Counted from the first letter of the stretch, positions 18,024 through 26,280 are shown. The stretch is 64,000 bases of DNA from Polyangiaceae bacterium (GCA_015075635.1 JABTUA010000002.1:2174708-2238707), one strand, 5' to 3'. Notes: a model not told the origin generated them from the sequence alone. Made by a program: numbers and translations.

Positions 18024-19934
18024 ATGAAGGAAGAACAGCGGGGCGGCACGCTGAAGCTCGAGTCCGCCCGCTTCGACATCGCGACCACGATCGTGGCGCG
18101 GGACAGCGGCGACTCCGAGCCGCGCACGGTGGACCCGAGCCCGGTCTCCTTCGATCCCGGCGCGCGCTACGCCACGCGCCGCGTGCTCGGCACGGGCGGC
18201 ATGGGCGAGGTCCGGCTCTGCGGCGACGCCTGGGTGGGGCGCGAGGTCGCCATGAAGGTGATGCGCACCGGAAGCGGCTCGCAGGCCGCGGCGCGCGCGC
18301 GTTTCCTGCGCGAAGCGCGCGTGCAGGGGCAGCTCGAGCACCCGAGCGTGGTGCCGGTCTACGACCTCGGGCGCGACGAGACGGGGCAAGAGTTCTTCAC
18401 GATGAAGCGCGTGAAAGGCCACACGCTGGAGGAGATCCTCGCGGCGCTGCGCGGCGGAGACGCCGAGCTCGCCGCCAGGTACGGCCGGCGCAGGCTGCTC
18501 TCGGCGATGAGCCAGGTGTGCCTGACGGTGGCCTACGCCCACAGCCGGGGCGTCATCCACCGGGACCTGAAGCCCGCCAACATCATGCTCGGGGACTTCG
18601 GCGAGGTGTACGTGCTGGACTGGGGCATCGCGCGCATTCACGGCACGGCGGACGTGGTCGCCGAGGAGCGCGTGGTCCCTGACACCGAGGCCGTGCCGGA
18701 GACTCAGGTCGGCGCCGTGGTGGGCACGCCGGGGTACATGTCGCCCGAGCAGGCCCACGGCGAGACCCAGACGCTAACGCCGGCCTCCGACGTGTACTCG
18801 CTCGGCGCCATCCTGTTCGAGCTGCTCTCGCTCGAGCCGCTCCACCGCGGCAAGAGCCTGAATGCCCTGCTCGCCTCCACGCTGACGCAGCAGCCCGTCG
18901 CGCCGAGCAGCTGGGCGCCGGATCGCAACATCGCGCCGGAGCTCGACGCCATCTGCATGCGCGCGACGGCGCTGGAGCCGAAGGACCGCTTCGAGTCGGC
19001 GCGCGCGATGCACGAGGCCATCGAGCGGCACCTGGACGGGGAGCGCGACGCGGAGCGCCGAGCGGAGCTCGCCGCCCAGCACCTGGAGAAGGCCCGCGCG
19101 GCGCTCAGCCAGGCCTCGGACAAGGCCGCGCGCGCCGAGGGGCTCCGGGAGCTCAGCCGCGCGCTGGCGCTGAACCCCACGGACCCCGCCGCGCTCGGCA
19201 TGATCAGCGACTGGGTGCTCGGGTCTTCGGAGGAGCTGCCGGCCGAAGCCGAGGCCGAGCTGAAGGCGGTGGAGCTCGCCGACCGGCGCACGGCTTCCCG
19301 GCGCGCGGTGGTCGGCTACCTGAGCTGGTTCGTGTTCACGCCTGTGGCGCTCTGGATGGGCGTGAAGAGCTGGCTGGCGATGGGCGTGTTCACGGCGGCG
19401 CTGCTCTTGGTCGTGCTCAACACCATTTGGGTCACGCTCACGGGCAACGCCGGTCCGACCTACATGCGCCGAAATCTGGTCTTGAACTTCATCTCGGTCG
19501 CCACGCTGAGCATGCTCTTCGGCCCTTATGTGTTCACGCCGGGGATAGCCGTTGCCAGCGCCGCCTCCTACGTGGTCGGGATCCGCGCCAACCTCCAGAC
19601 GCGCTGGTTGGTGTTCGGGCTCGCCTTCGCCTCGGTCTTCGTGCCGGCGGGCCTCGGCTGGCTGGGGATCTTGCCGGCTTCCTACGTGTTCGAGGACGGC
19701 GTGCTGAAGATCCTGCCCTTCATGCTGAGCTTCACGCCGGTTCCTGCGGAGCTGCTCTTGGTCCTGATCACCGTCGGCCAGTTGGTCCTGCCCGCGGCCA
19801 TCCTCGGCCGCTCCGTGGAGACGTTGATCAAGGCCGAGCGCCAGAACTTCGCGCAGGCCTGGCGCCTCCGGCAGCTGCTCCCGGTGCCCGCGGTCCAGAG
19901 CCTGCCGCCCCCGGCCACCAAGTGCGTGATCTAG
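18024..19934 (+). CDS. Ser/Thr protein kinase with C-terminal multi-pass membrane domain
   Basis: 636 residues. Kinase domain at about 50-345: GTGGMGEV loop, K78 in VAMKV, HRDLKPAN at 179-186, then LDWGIAR where DFG is expected (D199-W200-G201), and GTPGYMSPEQAHG. The DWG form keeps the metal-binding Asp. A helical linker (345-430) leads to about six membrane helices (430-600). Such kinases signal from the inner membrane, here with the kinase N-terminal and the membrane part C-terminal. The gene follows astA by 22 bases and may be co-transcribed with it. The target is unknown. Confidence 0.92.
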   Translation: MKEEQRGGTLKLESARFDIATTIVARDSGDSEPRTVDPSPVSFDPGARYATRRVLGTGGMGEVRLCGDAWVGREVAMKVMRTGSGSQAAARARFLREARVQGQLEHPSVVPVYDLGRDETGQEFFTMKRVKGHTLEEILAALRGGDAELAARYGRRRLLSAMSQVCLTVAYAHSRGVIHRDLKPANIMLGDFGEVYVLDWGIARIHGTADVVAEERVVPDTEAVPETQVGAVVGTPGYMSPEQAHGETQTLTPASDVYSLGAILFELLSLEPLHRGKSLNALLASTLTQQPVAPSSWAPDRNIAPELDAICMRATALEPKDRFESARAMHEAIERHLDGERDAERRAELAAQHLEKARAALSQASDKAARAEGLRELSRALALNPTDPAALGMISDWVLGSSEELPAEAEAELKAVELADRRTASRRAVVGYLSWFVFTPVALWMGVKSWLAMGVFTAALLLVVLNTIWVTLTGNAGPTYMRRNLVLNFISVATLSMLFGPYVFTPGIAVASAASYVVGIRANLQTRWLVFGLAFASVFVPAGLGWLGILPASYVFEDGVLKILPFMLSFTPVPAELLLVLITVGQLVLPAAILGRSVETLIKAERQNFAQAWRLRQLLPVPAVQSLPPPATKCVI

Positions 19935-19944
19935 ATTGGGTTGA

Positions 19945-21651
19945 TCATTTGATCGGCGGCGGCGGCGGCGCGATCAGGGTCAGGTTCAGGCCGCCCGGGT
20001 ACTGGTAGCTGGTGTAGCTGCCGTAGCCCATGACCTGCAGGCCCACGGCCTTGTCGCTGGTGAGCAGGTGCGCCCCGCTCTGCCCGGGCCCGAGCATGGC
20101 CCGCGCCACCGAATAGCCGCTGCCCAGGGAGGTGGTCGGCGCGCTGAGCGGCGCTCCGTCGAGCACCACGTTGGTGCCGTCCGGCATCACGATGTCCACG
20201 TAGCTCACGTCGTAGTCGTCGGGTGTCAGGAACACGTATTTGGTCCGGTACTGCTCCACCGCCGTGGCCAGGCTCTGCGCCGGATCGCCCTTCTGGTTCG
20301 GCGGCTGGGTCACCGGATCCACCACGCTGGCCCCCATCTGGAAGGTGGCCACCGCAATCTCGTGGTTCTGGCTCACCACCTCGAACGCCTGCTTCACGAT
20401 CCCGAGGTCCACCACCTGCCCGGCGTTGATCGAGGTCGGCGCCAGCGAGGGCGCGCCGGACGGGTAGCTGAGCTGGGTGCCGTCCACGTTGCCGTAGAGC
20501 TTGACGATATGGCCGGGCACGTCGCCCTTGGGCCCGGTGGGCGGCACCACGAAGTAGCGTTTGCCCCAGGTCTCCGCCGGGAACACGCTCTCTTCGATGT
20601 GATCGCAGGCGCTCTGCGCGAACGGCAGGTAGACGCAGGGCATGCCCGAGATCACCTGCACCGGCGCCGTCGCCTGGAGCAGGCTGCCCGAGAGATCGGT
20701 GGTCGCCGTCCCGACGATCTCGACCACCTCGCCCTTGGCGAGGCCGAACGAGAGCACGCCGCCCGCCGGGGTCGCCTGGATCCCGCCGCCCGCAGCGACC
20801 GCGCCGGTGGCGGACACCTTGACCGTCACGTTGGTGTTGTCGGCGGTGCCGGTGACCGCGAAGTACGCCGGCGCGTCGATGGGGATGCCGCCGGCGTCCG
20901 ACCAGCCGCGCATGGTGGTGATGCGGTAGTTACCGGTGAGCGCGGTCGTGGGCAGGAGCAGCGAGGCGTCGTTCGAGAACGAGTAGCAGCCGATGGGGCC
21001 GAAGGTGAGCGGGCAGGTCTGGTTGCCGGGACACCCCGCCCAGCTCTTGCCCGGCGGGCCGCCTTTGCCTTGGTACTCGAGCGCGTTGAACTGATACACG
21101 GTGACGGGCGCCGAGCTGGTCAGGTGATAGGCGCCGTCCTGCGCGCGGATGCTGCTCGTCCCAGGCGTCCACTCGCCGCACGCGCTGAAATCGGCGCCCT
21201 TCAGCGCCGGCACCCAGGGGAGGTAGAGCTTGGTCAGGGAGTTCGGCGCCACGGTGTCGGTGGCGACTTGGGCGCCGGCGCGTTCCACCGTGACGTTCGC
21301 TGGCTGATCGCCCGCGTTGGCCACGACCACCGCGAAGTCGAAGATCGACCAGACGTGGTTCGTCACCGGCGTCGGCCAGAAGTCGCAGCCGATGTAGGTC
21401 TTGGCCTGCGCGGCCTGCTCGCAGGTCTTCGGATCGCCCACGAAGCCGCCCCCGCCGCCGGTGCCGGCGCCGCCGACGTTGATCGCGCCGCTGCCGCCGA
21501 CGTTGAGGCCGCCGCTCCCACCTCCCCCGCCGATCCCACCCGCGTTGCCCATGGCGCCGCCGCCCACGCCGCCGCCCGTGGACGAGCAGGCCGTGCCGAA
21601 GCTCGCCGCACCCACGCAAAACACGATGGCCCCGATCATCCCGCGTCGCAT
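19945..21651 (-). CDS. Glycine-rich lipoprotein, IgGFc-binding-protein-like (paralogue 1)
   Basis: 568 residues. The signal peptide ends in a lipobox with Cys22 (FGTACSS), followed by a Gly-rich spacer of about 50 residues. The rest resembles the IgGFc-binding N-terminal domain family found on surface proteins: KTYIGCDFWPT, VSIFDF-like FDFAVVVANAG, FNALEYQGKGGPPGKSW and CDHIEESVFPAETWGKRY. The C-terminus is PGGLNLTLIAPPPPPIK, shared exactly with paralogue 2. It is probably anchored in the outer membrane and exposed to the surface, where it may act in adhesion or matrix binding. It is convergent with the kinase at 19934, with 10 bases between stops. Confidence 0.85.
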   Translation of the reverse strand: MRRGMIGAIVFCVGAASFGTACSSTGGGVGGGAMGNAGGIGGGGGSGGLNVGGSGAINVGGAGTGGGGGFVGDPKTCEQAAQAKTYIGCDFWPTPVTNHVWSIFDFAVVVANAGDQPANVTVERAGAQVATDTVAPNSLTKLYLPWVPALKGADFSACGEWTPGTSSIRAQDGAYHLTSSAPVTVYQFNALEYQGKGGPPGKSWAGCPGNQTCPLTFGPIGCYSFSNDASLLLPTTALTGNYRITTMRGWSDAGGIPIDAPAYFAVTGTADNTNVTVKVSATGAVAAGGGIQATPAGGVLSFGLAKGEVVEIVGTATTDLSGSLLQATAPVQVISGMPCVYLPFAQSACDHIEESVFPAETWGKRYFVVPPTGPKGDVPGHIVKLYGNVDGTQLSYPSGAPSLAPTSINAGQVVDLGIVKQAFEVVSQNHEIAVATFQMGASVVDPVTQPPNQKGDPAQSLATAVEQYRTKYVFLTPDDYDVSYVDIVMPDGTNVVLDGAPLSAPTTSLGSGYSVARAMLGPGQSGAHLLTSDKAVGLQVMGYGSYTSYQYPGGLNLTLIAPPPPPIK

Positions 21652-21834
21652 GACGCCAGGATGAACCAGGCCGGGCGGGAGGCCAAGCGCCCGCGCCTGA
21701 CTTCGCCTGATCTCATTGTTCTCTACCCTCGTGGCCCGCGCTTGCTGCTACGCCCTGCCCTCTTCGTGCCCCTGTTCAGAATCGAGCAGGGGCGCCGCGC
21801 GACAACGCCCACCTGGTAGCGGGGATGCGCCGGC

Positions 21835-21900
21835 CTCGCCGGTATTCTCGTGGGTCCTGGCGTCAGTGGCAGCCCGCGATCTGCATGCCAAGACAGCAAG
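21835..21900. repeat. Diverged copy of the 25-26 kb dispersed repeat
   Basis: This part of the 264-base gap between the two lipoprotein genes aligns by eye with part of the 261-bp repeats at 25061 and 26020. Shared blocks in the same order are CTCGCC-GGTATT, TCAGTGGCAG, GATCTG and CATG-CAAGAC. The rest is diverged. Nothing else is evident in the gap. Confidence 0.45.
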
Positions 21901-21915
21901 ACCTCTGGGAGCTGC

Positions 21916-23613
21916 TCACTTGATGGGCGGCGGCGGCGGCGCGATCAGCGTCAGGTTCAGGCCGCCCGGGTACTGGTAGCTGGTGTAGCTGCCGTAGCCG
22001 ACCACCTGGATCCCGACGGCCTTGTCGCTGGTCAAGAGGTGCGCGCCGCCCACGCCGCCGCTGAGCTTGGCGCGCAGGATCGAATAGCCGCTGCCGAGCG
22101 AGGTGGGAGTGCCCGCCGGAGCCGAGCCGTCCAGGACCACGTTCGAGCCGTCCGGCATCACGATGTCCACGTAGCTGACGTCGTAGTCGTCCGGCGCGAG
22201 GAACACGTACTTGGTGCGGAACTGCTCGACCGCGGTGGCCAGGCTCTGCGCCGGATCGCCCTTCTGGGTCACCCCTGGCGACACTGGATCGACCATCTGG
22301 GCGCCGAGCTGGAACATACCCACGGCGAACTCGTGGTCGCCCACCACCTCGAACGGTTGGCTGACGACGCCGAGGTCCACGACCTGACCGGCGCCGATGA
22401 CGCTCGGGGCCTTGGCCGGCGCGCCGCTCGGGTAGCTGAGCGCGGTGTTGTCCACGTTGCCGTAGATGCGGACGATGTGGCCCGGCGCGTTGCCGAGCGG
22501 GCCCGTCGGCGGCGCGACGAAGTAGTGCTTACCCAGCGTCTCGGCGGGGAACACGCTCTCCTCGATGTGATCGCAGGCCTGGGTGCCGATGGGCGCCTGG
22601 ATGCACGGGATGCCGTGGATGACCTGGATGGGCGCCGTGCTCTGGACCAGCGTGCCCGACAGATCGCCGGTGGCGGCGCCGAGCAGCTGCACGACCTCGC
22701 CCTTGTTCACGTTGAACTTCAGCACCGCGCCGGGGCCCGTCTGCGCGATGCCTCCGCCGGCCATGATGGTGCCGGCGAGGCCCGTGAGCACGCTGACCTC
22801 GGTGTTGTCCGCGGTGCCGGTGACCGCGACGTACGGGCCCATGTTCAGGCCGATCGTGGACCAGCCGGCCTGCCCCGTGACGCGGTAGTTGCCGGTGAGC
22901 GCGGTGGTCGGCAGGAGCAGCGAGGCGTCGTTCGAGAACGAGAAGCAGCCGATGCCGCTCGACGTGCCGGGGCAGCTCGACCAGTTCTTGCCGGGCGGTC
23001 CGCCCTGGCCTTTGTACTCGAGGGCGTTGAACTGGTAGACCGTGACGGGCACGGAGCTGGTGAGGTGATAGGCGCCCCCTGGCGCGCGCACCGTCTGCGT
23101 GAGCGGCGTAGCCGAACCGGTGGCGTTCGCGTCCGGACCCTTCAGCTCCGGGACCCACGGCAGGTAGAACTTCTCCAGCCCGTTGGGCTGCACCTGTCCG
23201 GCCGCCACCTGGGAGCCGTTGCGCTCGACCACCACGTCGGCGACCTGGTCGCCGGCGTTCGCGACCACGACCGCGAAGTCGAAGATGCTCCAGACGTTGT
23301 TCGCCACCACCGTCGGCCAGAAATCGCAGCCGATGTACGTCTTGGCCTGCGCGGCCTGCGCGCAGGTCTTCGGGTCGCCGACGAACTGGCCACCGCTGCC
23401 GCCAGCGCCGTTGCCGCCGACGTTGATGCTCCCGCCGCCGCCACCGAAGGTGATGGCGCCGGTGTTGCCACTGCCGCCGCTGCCGCCGTTGCCGACACCT
23501 CCGGACCCCGTGGCGCCGCCGCCGGGGCCCCCTCCCGCGCTCGAGCACGCGGACACGGTCAGAAGCGAACCCGCCGCCACGAGGACGGCAGCACCCCAAA
23601 GCTTGCGCTGCAT
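21916..23613 (-). CDS. Glycine-rich lipoprotein, IgGFc-binding-protein-like (paralogue 2)
   Basis: 565 residues from ATG 23613; the longer frame to 23820 lacks a signal peptide. The lipobox Cys is residue 23 (TVSACSS), then a Gly/Ser/Asn-rich spacer, then the same domain as paralogue 1: KTYIGCDFWPT, FNALEYKGQGGPPGKNW, CDHIEESVFPAETLGKHY, and an identical end PGGLNLTLIAPPPPPIK. The two genes are clear tandem duplicates with strong similarity at the 3' end and looser similarity in the Gly-rich part. It is divergent from the TerB-like gene, 130 bases away. Confidence 0.85.
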   Translation of the reverse strand: MQRKLWGAAVLVAAGSLLTVSACSSAGGGPGGGATGSGGVGNGGSGGSGNTGAITFGGGGGSINVGGNGAGGSGGQFVGDPKTCAQAAQAKTYIGCDFWPTVVANNVWSIFDFAVVVANAGDQVADVVVERNGSQVAAGQVQPNGLEKFYLPWVPELKGPDANATGSATPLTQTVRAPGGAYHLTSSVPVTVYQFNALEYKGQGGPPGKNWSSCPGTSSGIGCFSFSNDASLLLPTTALTGNYRVTGQAGWSTIGLNMGPYVAVTGTADNTEVSVLTGLAGTIMAGGGIAQTGPGAVLKFNVNKGEVVQLLGAATGDLSGTLVQSTAPIQVIHGIPCIQAPIGTQACDHIEESVFPAETLGKHYFVAPPTGPLGNAPGHIVRIYGNVDNTALSYPSGAPAKAPSVIGAGQVVDLGVVSQPFEVVGDHEFAVGMFQLGAQMVDPVSPGVTQKGDPAQSLATAVEQFRTKYVFLAPDDYDVSYVDIVMPDGSNVVLDGSAPAGTPTSLGSGYSILRAKLSGGVGGAHLLTSDKAVGIQVVGYGSYTSYQYPGGLNLTLIAPPPPPIK

Positions 23614-23743
23614 GGGCGGATTATGAACGAGCGGTCTGTCCCGGTCCAAGCCGGTGCAGCGATTGGGCCATTTTCCGGGCTCTTTCTCGAAGCGCTTGAG
23701 GCCGGAGCGCCCGGCGTCGCATGCTCCCGGGCCCGGAGGGATC

Positions 23744-24214
23744 ATGAGTCGAGCCAAACGCACGGATGCTGACCTGAAGAAGATTGCGGCCGAGATGCGC
23801 AAGGTCATGCCCGGCCCCACGCTGAATCAGGTCTACCGCCAGGCCATGGAGGCGGGCTACTTGTGCGCGCTCGCCGACGGCGAGGCCGACGCCGGCGAGA
23901 AGGAGGCCATCGTCAAGGCGATGCACGATCTCTCCAGCGGTCTGGTCGTCGAGTGGGAAGTGGACGCGATGATGGACGAGTGCAACGACGCCATCGGCAG
24001 CGAAGGCCACGAGGCACGCGCCAAGTCCGTGGGCGCGAAGCTCAAGGAGCTCGGTCAGGCCGAGGCGGGCCTCCTGCTCGGGGCGTACACCGCGTTCGCC
24101 ACCGGCGGCCTCGACAAGAAAGAGGCCGGCGTGCTCGAGAAGATCGGCACCGCCGCCGGCGTGACGAAGAACCAGGTCGCGAACTTGGTGAAGCAGGTCA
24201 AGAACGCGCTCTGA
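23744..24214 (+). CDS. TerB-like protein
   Basis: 156 residues from ATG 23744, with a GGAGGG ribosome site just upstream. All-helical, soluble. CALADGEADAGEKEAIVKAM fits the conserved start of the TerB/DjlA fold (acidic DGE..  ..E motif), seen in tellurite-resistance and phage-stress proteins, but the rest is only loosely similar and many TerB-fold proteins have unknown roles. No other ter gene is near. I take the fold as probable and the function as unknown. Confidence 0.65.
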   Translation: MSRAKRTDADLKKIAAEMRKVMPGPTLNQVYRQAMEAGYLCALADGEADAGEKEAIVKAMHDLSSGLVVEWEVDAMMDECNDAIGSEGHEARAKSVGAKLKELGQAEAGLLLGAYTAFATGGLDKKEAGVLEKIGTAAGVTKNQVANLVKQVKNAL

Positions 24215-24348
24215 ATTCGCACCAATGAAACGAGCGCGCTGAGCGTCGAGGCGCGTCGGAGCGCCCACGCGTCGCGGCGAGGGGCGGCGCGCGGCCGCGC
24301 CTGCGCGCGCGGAACCACCGGTCGTCCCCAGCCGCACGGCGATCCGGT

Positions 24349-24765
24349 TCAGCTCCAGGGATCGACGACCTCGACGCCGCAGCCGTCGAAATCAGCGACG
24401 TTTCGCGTCGCTATCGGCGCGCTCGCTGCCCGAGCGATCGCCGCGATCTGCGCGTCGAAGTGCGAAATCGGGCGACCCGAACGCCGTCGCTCGACGGCGA
24501 TCTCCGCGTAGCTGCGCGCGGCGTTGCCGTCGAAACCGAGCACGCGTCCGGAGAAGTCTTGGTCGAACATCGCCTCGGCCAGCGCTTCGATGGTCTTGCG
24601 ACGCCGGCCAGCCGGCAAGAGCAGGACACCGTAGAGGATCTCTGCTTGGGTGATGGTGGTCGTGAAGAGGGTAGCGGCGGGGTGCCGCGAGACCCAGCGG
24701 GTCACGACCTTGGACGGTTTCGGGCTCATCAACTCCGAGACCACGTTCGTGTCGAGCACGATCAT
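24349..24765 (-). CDS. fitB: FitB/VapC-type PIN-domain toxin
   Basis: 138 residues. PIN-domain ribonuclease: LDTNVVSELM with D5, ITQAEILYG with E42, FDAQIAAIA with D104, and ATRNVADFDG with D125. The order and spacing match FitB of Neisseria and VapC toxins; all four acidic residues are present, so it should be active. Toxins of this type cut specific RNAs when their antitoxin is lost. Its ATG overlaps the stop of the antitoxin gene by ATGA. The 134 bases between it and the TerB-like gene show only GC-rich sequence. Confidence 0.9.
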   Translation of the reverse strand: MIVLDTNVVSELMSPKPSKVVTRWVSRHPAATLFTTTITQAEILYGVLLLPAGRRRKTIEALAEAMFDQDFSGRVLGFDGNAARSYAEIAVERRRSGRPISHFDAQIAAIARAASAPIATRNVADFDGCGVEVVDPWS

Positions 24766-25010
24766 CGACGCGGCCTCGGCGGCTCTCGCATGGGCTCACG
24801 CGATGGAAGCTCGAGCTCGACACCGCCGACACGCCGGAAACGCGCGCGAACCGCGTCCGCCAGGTTCGTCGGCGTCGGCGTCTTCCCATCCAGCGCGGCC
24901 TTCAGGATCCGGCGTGCCTCCTCCTCCATCGAGCGCTGGTGCTGCGCCGCGCGCAGGCGCAGCCGCGCCTTGGTCTCGGGGTCGAGGTTGCGAATCGTCA
25001 TGCTGGCCAT
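24762..25010 (-). CDS. fitA: FitA-type ribbon-helix-helix antitoxin
   Basis: 82 residues from ATG 25010 (MASMTIRNLDPETKARL). The N-terminal half is an Arc/MetJ ribbon-helix-helix DNA-binding domain as in FitA; the C-terminal half, rich in Pro and Glu, would wrap the toxin. The frame remains open upstream to 25187, but that part lies in the dispersed repeat; the family start fits MASM. A perfect palindrome sits eight bases upstream and is the likely operator for autorepression. Confidence 0.88.
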   Translation of the reverse strand: MASMTIRNLDPETKARLRLRAAQHQRSMEEEARRILKAALDGKTPTPTNLADAVRARFRRVGGVELELPSREPMREPPRPRR

Positions 25011-25017
25011 GCCATCA

Positions 25018-25036
25018 ATGATTGCACTGCAATCAT
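25018..25036. promoter_or_regulatory. Perfect palindrome, likely FitA operator
   Basis: ATGATTGCA-C-TGCAATCAT: nine-base arms with one central base, eight bases before the antitoxin start. Ribbon-helix-helix antitoxins bind such inverted repeats at their own promoter. It is AT-richer than the surroundings. Confidence 0.7.
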
Positions 25037-25060
25037 CGAGGAGCAAGCCGCGGGATTTCT

Positions 25061-25321
25061 TCTCGCGCTCCGCGGAACGCCCCAGCGCCTCGGATTCCTT
25101 TCCCAACGCTCCGCCGAACGCCTCCAGCGCCTCGCGACTCTTCCAGCCGGTGGAACAGCCGGCGCCCGGACTCGCCGGGTATTTCACACTCGGGCTTCAG
25201 TGGCAGATCATGATCTGATCATGGCAAGACTGATGATGTAGTCGCGTGCTCGGCCTGCGGCCTCGCGGGTGTCCTGCAACGCTTCTTGCCGAGTCTGGTC
25301 CCGGTCCTGATCCCGACCCTG
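25061..25321. repeat. 261-bp dispersed repeat, copy 1
   Basis: Differs from copy 2 (26020-26280) by a single base I can see (25074 G versus C). It contains the exact palindrome ATGATC-T-GATCAT at 25210-25222 and several GC hairpins. Read leftward, it starts at a hexanucleotide array and ends just upstream of the fitAB operon. An open frame in it (MKYPASPGAGC...) continues in frame into fitA. Confidence 0.92.
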
Positions 25322-25460
25322 ACGCTGATCCTGATCCTGATCCCGGTCCTGATCCCGGTCCTGATCCCGGTCCTGATCCCGACCCTGACCCTGTTCCTGA
25401 CCCTGTTCCTGATCTTGATCCCGATCCCGACCCCGATCCTCATCCCAACCCCGGCCCCAG
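25322..25460. repeat. Degenerate hexanucleotide array 1
   Basis: Runs of CCTGAT, CCCGGT, CCCGAC and CCTGAC hexamers, joined directly to repeat copy 1. Because the period is a multiple of three, all frames stay open and give dipeptide-like translations such as PDPDPD, which I do not regard as a protein. Confidence 0.85.
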
Positions 25461-25505
25461 AGCGGGCCCGCCCGAGCGCCTGCCCGAGCGGGCCTGCCCC
25501 CTCGC

Positions 25506-25829
25506 TCACCTCCGGTAGGCGAGGACCCACAGCACGGCGATGATCCCGTCCAGCGACTGAATGCTGACGCTCGCCTCCTCCGCTGGCAGGTACCCGCACG
25601 CGCGCGCGAGCCGCAGCGCCATCAGCGTTTCCCGCGCCGAGTTGAGTGCATCCTCGAGCCGCGAGCGGCGCTTGCCGGCCTTGGCCCAGACTCCCTCGCT
25701 GCCGTTGAGCGCCGCGCTATTGCTCGCCCGCTTCATCTGCCCCGCTAAGTCCCGATCGTGCCGTGCAACCCGATCGGCCAGCCGATGCACGTTCGTCACC
25801 ATGTCTTCGAGCGAATCCAGAATCCTCAT
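25506..25829 (-). CDS. Four-helix-bundle (23S rRNA intervening-sequence type) protein
   Basis: 107 residues. Helical throughout, with the family's features: a basic first helix (HRLADRVARHDRDLAGQMKR), the SNSAALNGSEG turn, KRRSRLEDALNSARETL and a C-terminal hydrophobic helix. These proteins were first found inside insertions in 23S rRNA genes and are now known as free-standing genes and, as Avd, as partners of diversity-generating retroelements. Here it is free-standing, between two copies of a 261-bp repeat, which suggests it belongs to a mobile or duplicated unit. No reverse transcriptase is present in the window. Its ATG overlaps the stop of an open frame that starts in repeat copy 2. Confidence 0.88.
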   Translation of the reverse strand: MRILDSLEDMVTNVHRLADRVARHDRDLAGQMKRASNSAALNGSEGVWAKAGKRRSRLEDALNSARETLMALRLARACGYLPAEEASVSIQSLDGIIAVLWVLAYRR

Positions 25830-26019
25830 GAGAGCTCTCCCATTCTGCTCTCTCTTCTGAGAGCGCCCGTCCCACGGCGCCGCGCGCAGCGCGGGTCAAG
25901 GGCGAGGGCGAACGCAGTGAGCCCGAGGCGCGGCGCAGCCGCGCGAACCCTTGACGCGCGCGAGCACGGCGCAAGAATCGGAAAGCGAGGAAGAGAATCT
26001 TCTCTCCGCGCCGGCTTGC

Positions 26020-26280
26020 TCTCGCGCTCCGCCGAACGCCCCAGCGCCTCGGATTCCTTTCCCAACGCTCCGCCGAACGCCTCCAGCGCCTCGCGACTCT
26101 TCCAGCCGGTGGAACAGCCGGCGCCCGGACTCGCCGGGTATTTCACACTCGGGCTTCAGTGGCAGATCATGATCTGATCATGGCAAGACTGATGATGTAG
26201 TCGCGTGCTCGGCCTGCGGCCTCGCGGGTGTCCTGCAACGCTTCTTGCCGAGTCTGGTCCCGGTCCTGATCCCGACCCTG
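26020..26280. repeat. 261-bp dispersed repeat, copy 2
   Basis: Almost identical to copy 1, in the same orientation, 959 bases further right. It carries the same palindrome (26169-26181). The 190 bases between it and the IVS-type gene hold GC-rich hairpin-like sequence and a possible leader frame (25826-26146) ending in ATGA at the gene start. Confidence 0.92.

Noticed and set aside
21850..23772. Rightward open frame of 640 codons opposite lipoprotein paralogue 2, and a similar one at 20068-21819
   Set aside because: Arg/His/Val-rich antisense translations without signal or domain; the leftward frames are paralogous proteins.
24762..25187. FitA starting at 25187
   Set aside because: The first 59 codons lie in the dispersed repeat and across the palindrome; the family start fits ATG 25010. 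The longer frame is kept only as a note on the repeat.
25299..25460. Possible CRISPR-like array
   Set aside because: Units are degenerate hexamers with no spacers, no constant repeat of 25-40 bases and no cas genes.
25246..25518. Frame translating to PDPDPD-like dipeptide repeats, and LILIPV-like in another frame
   Set aside because: Product of the hexanucleotide array, which leaves every frame open.
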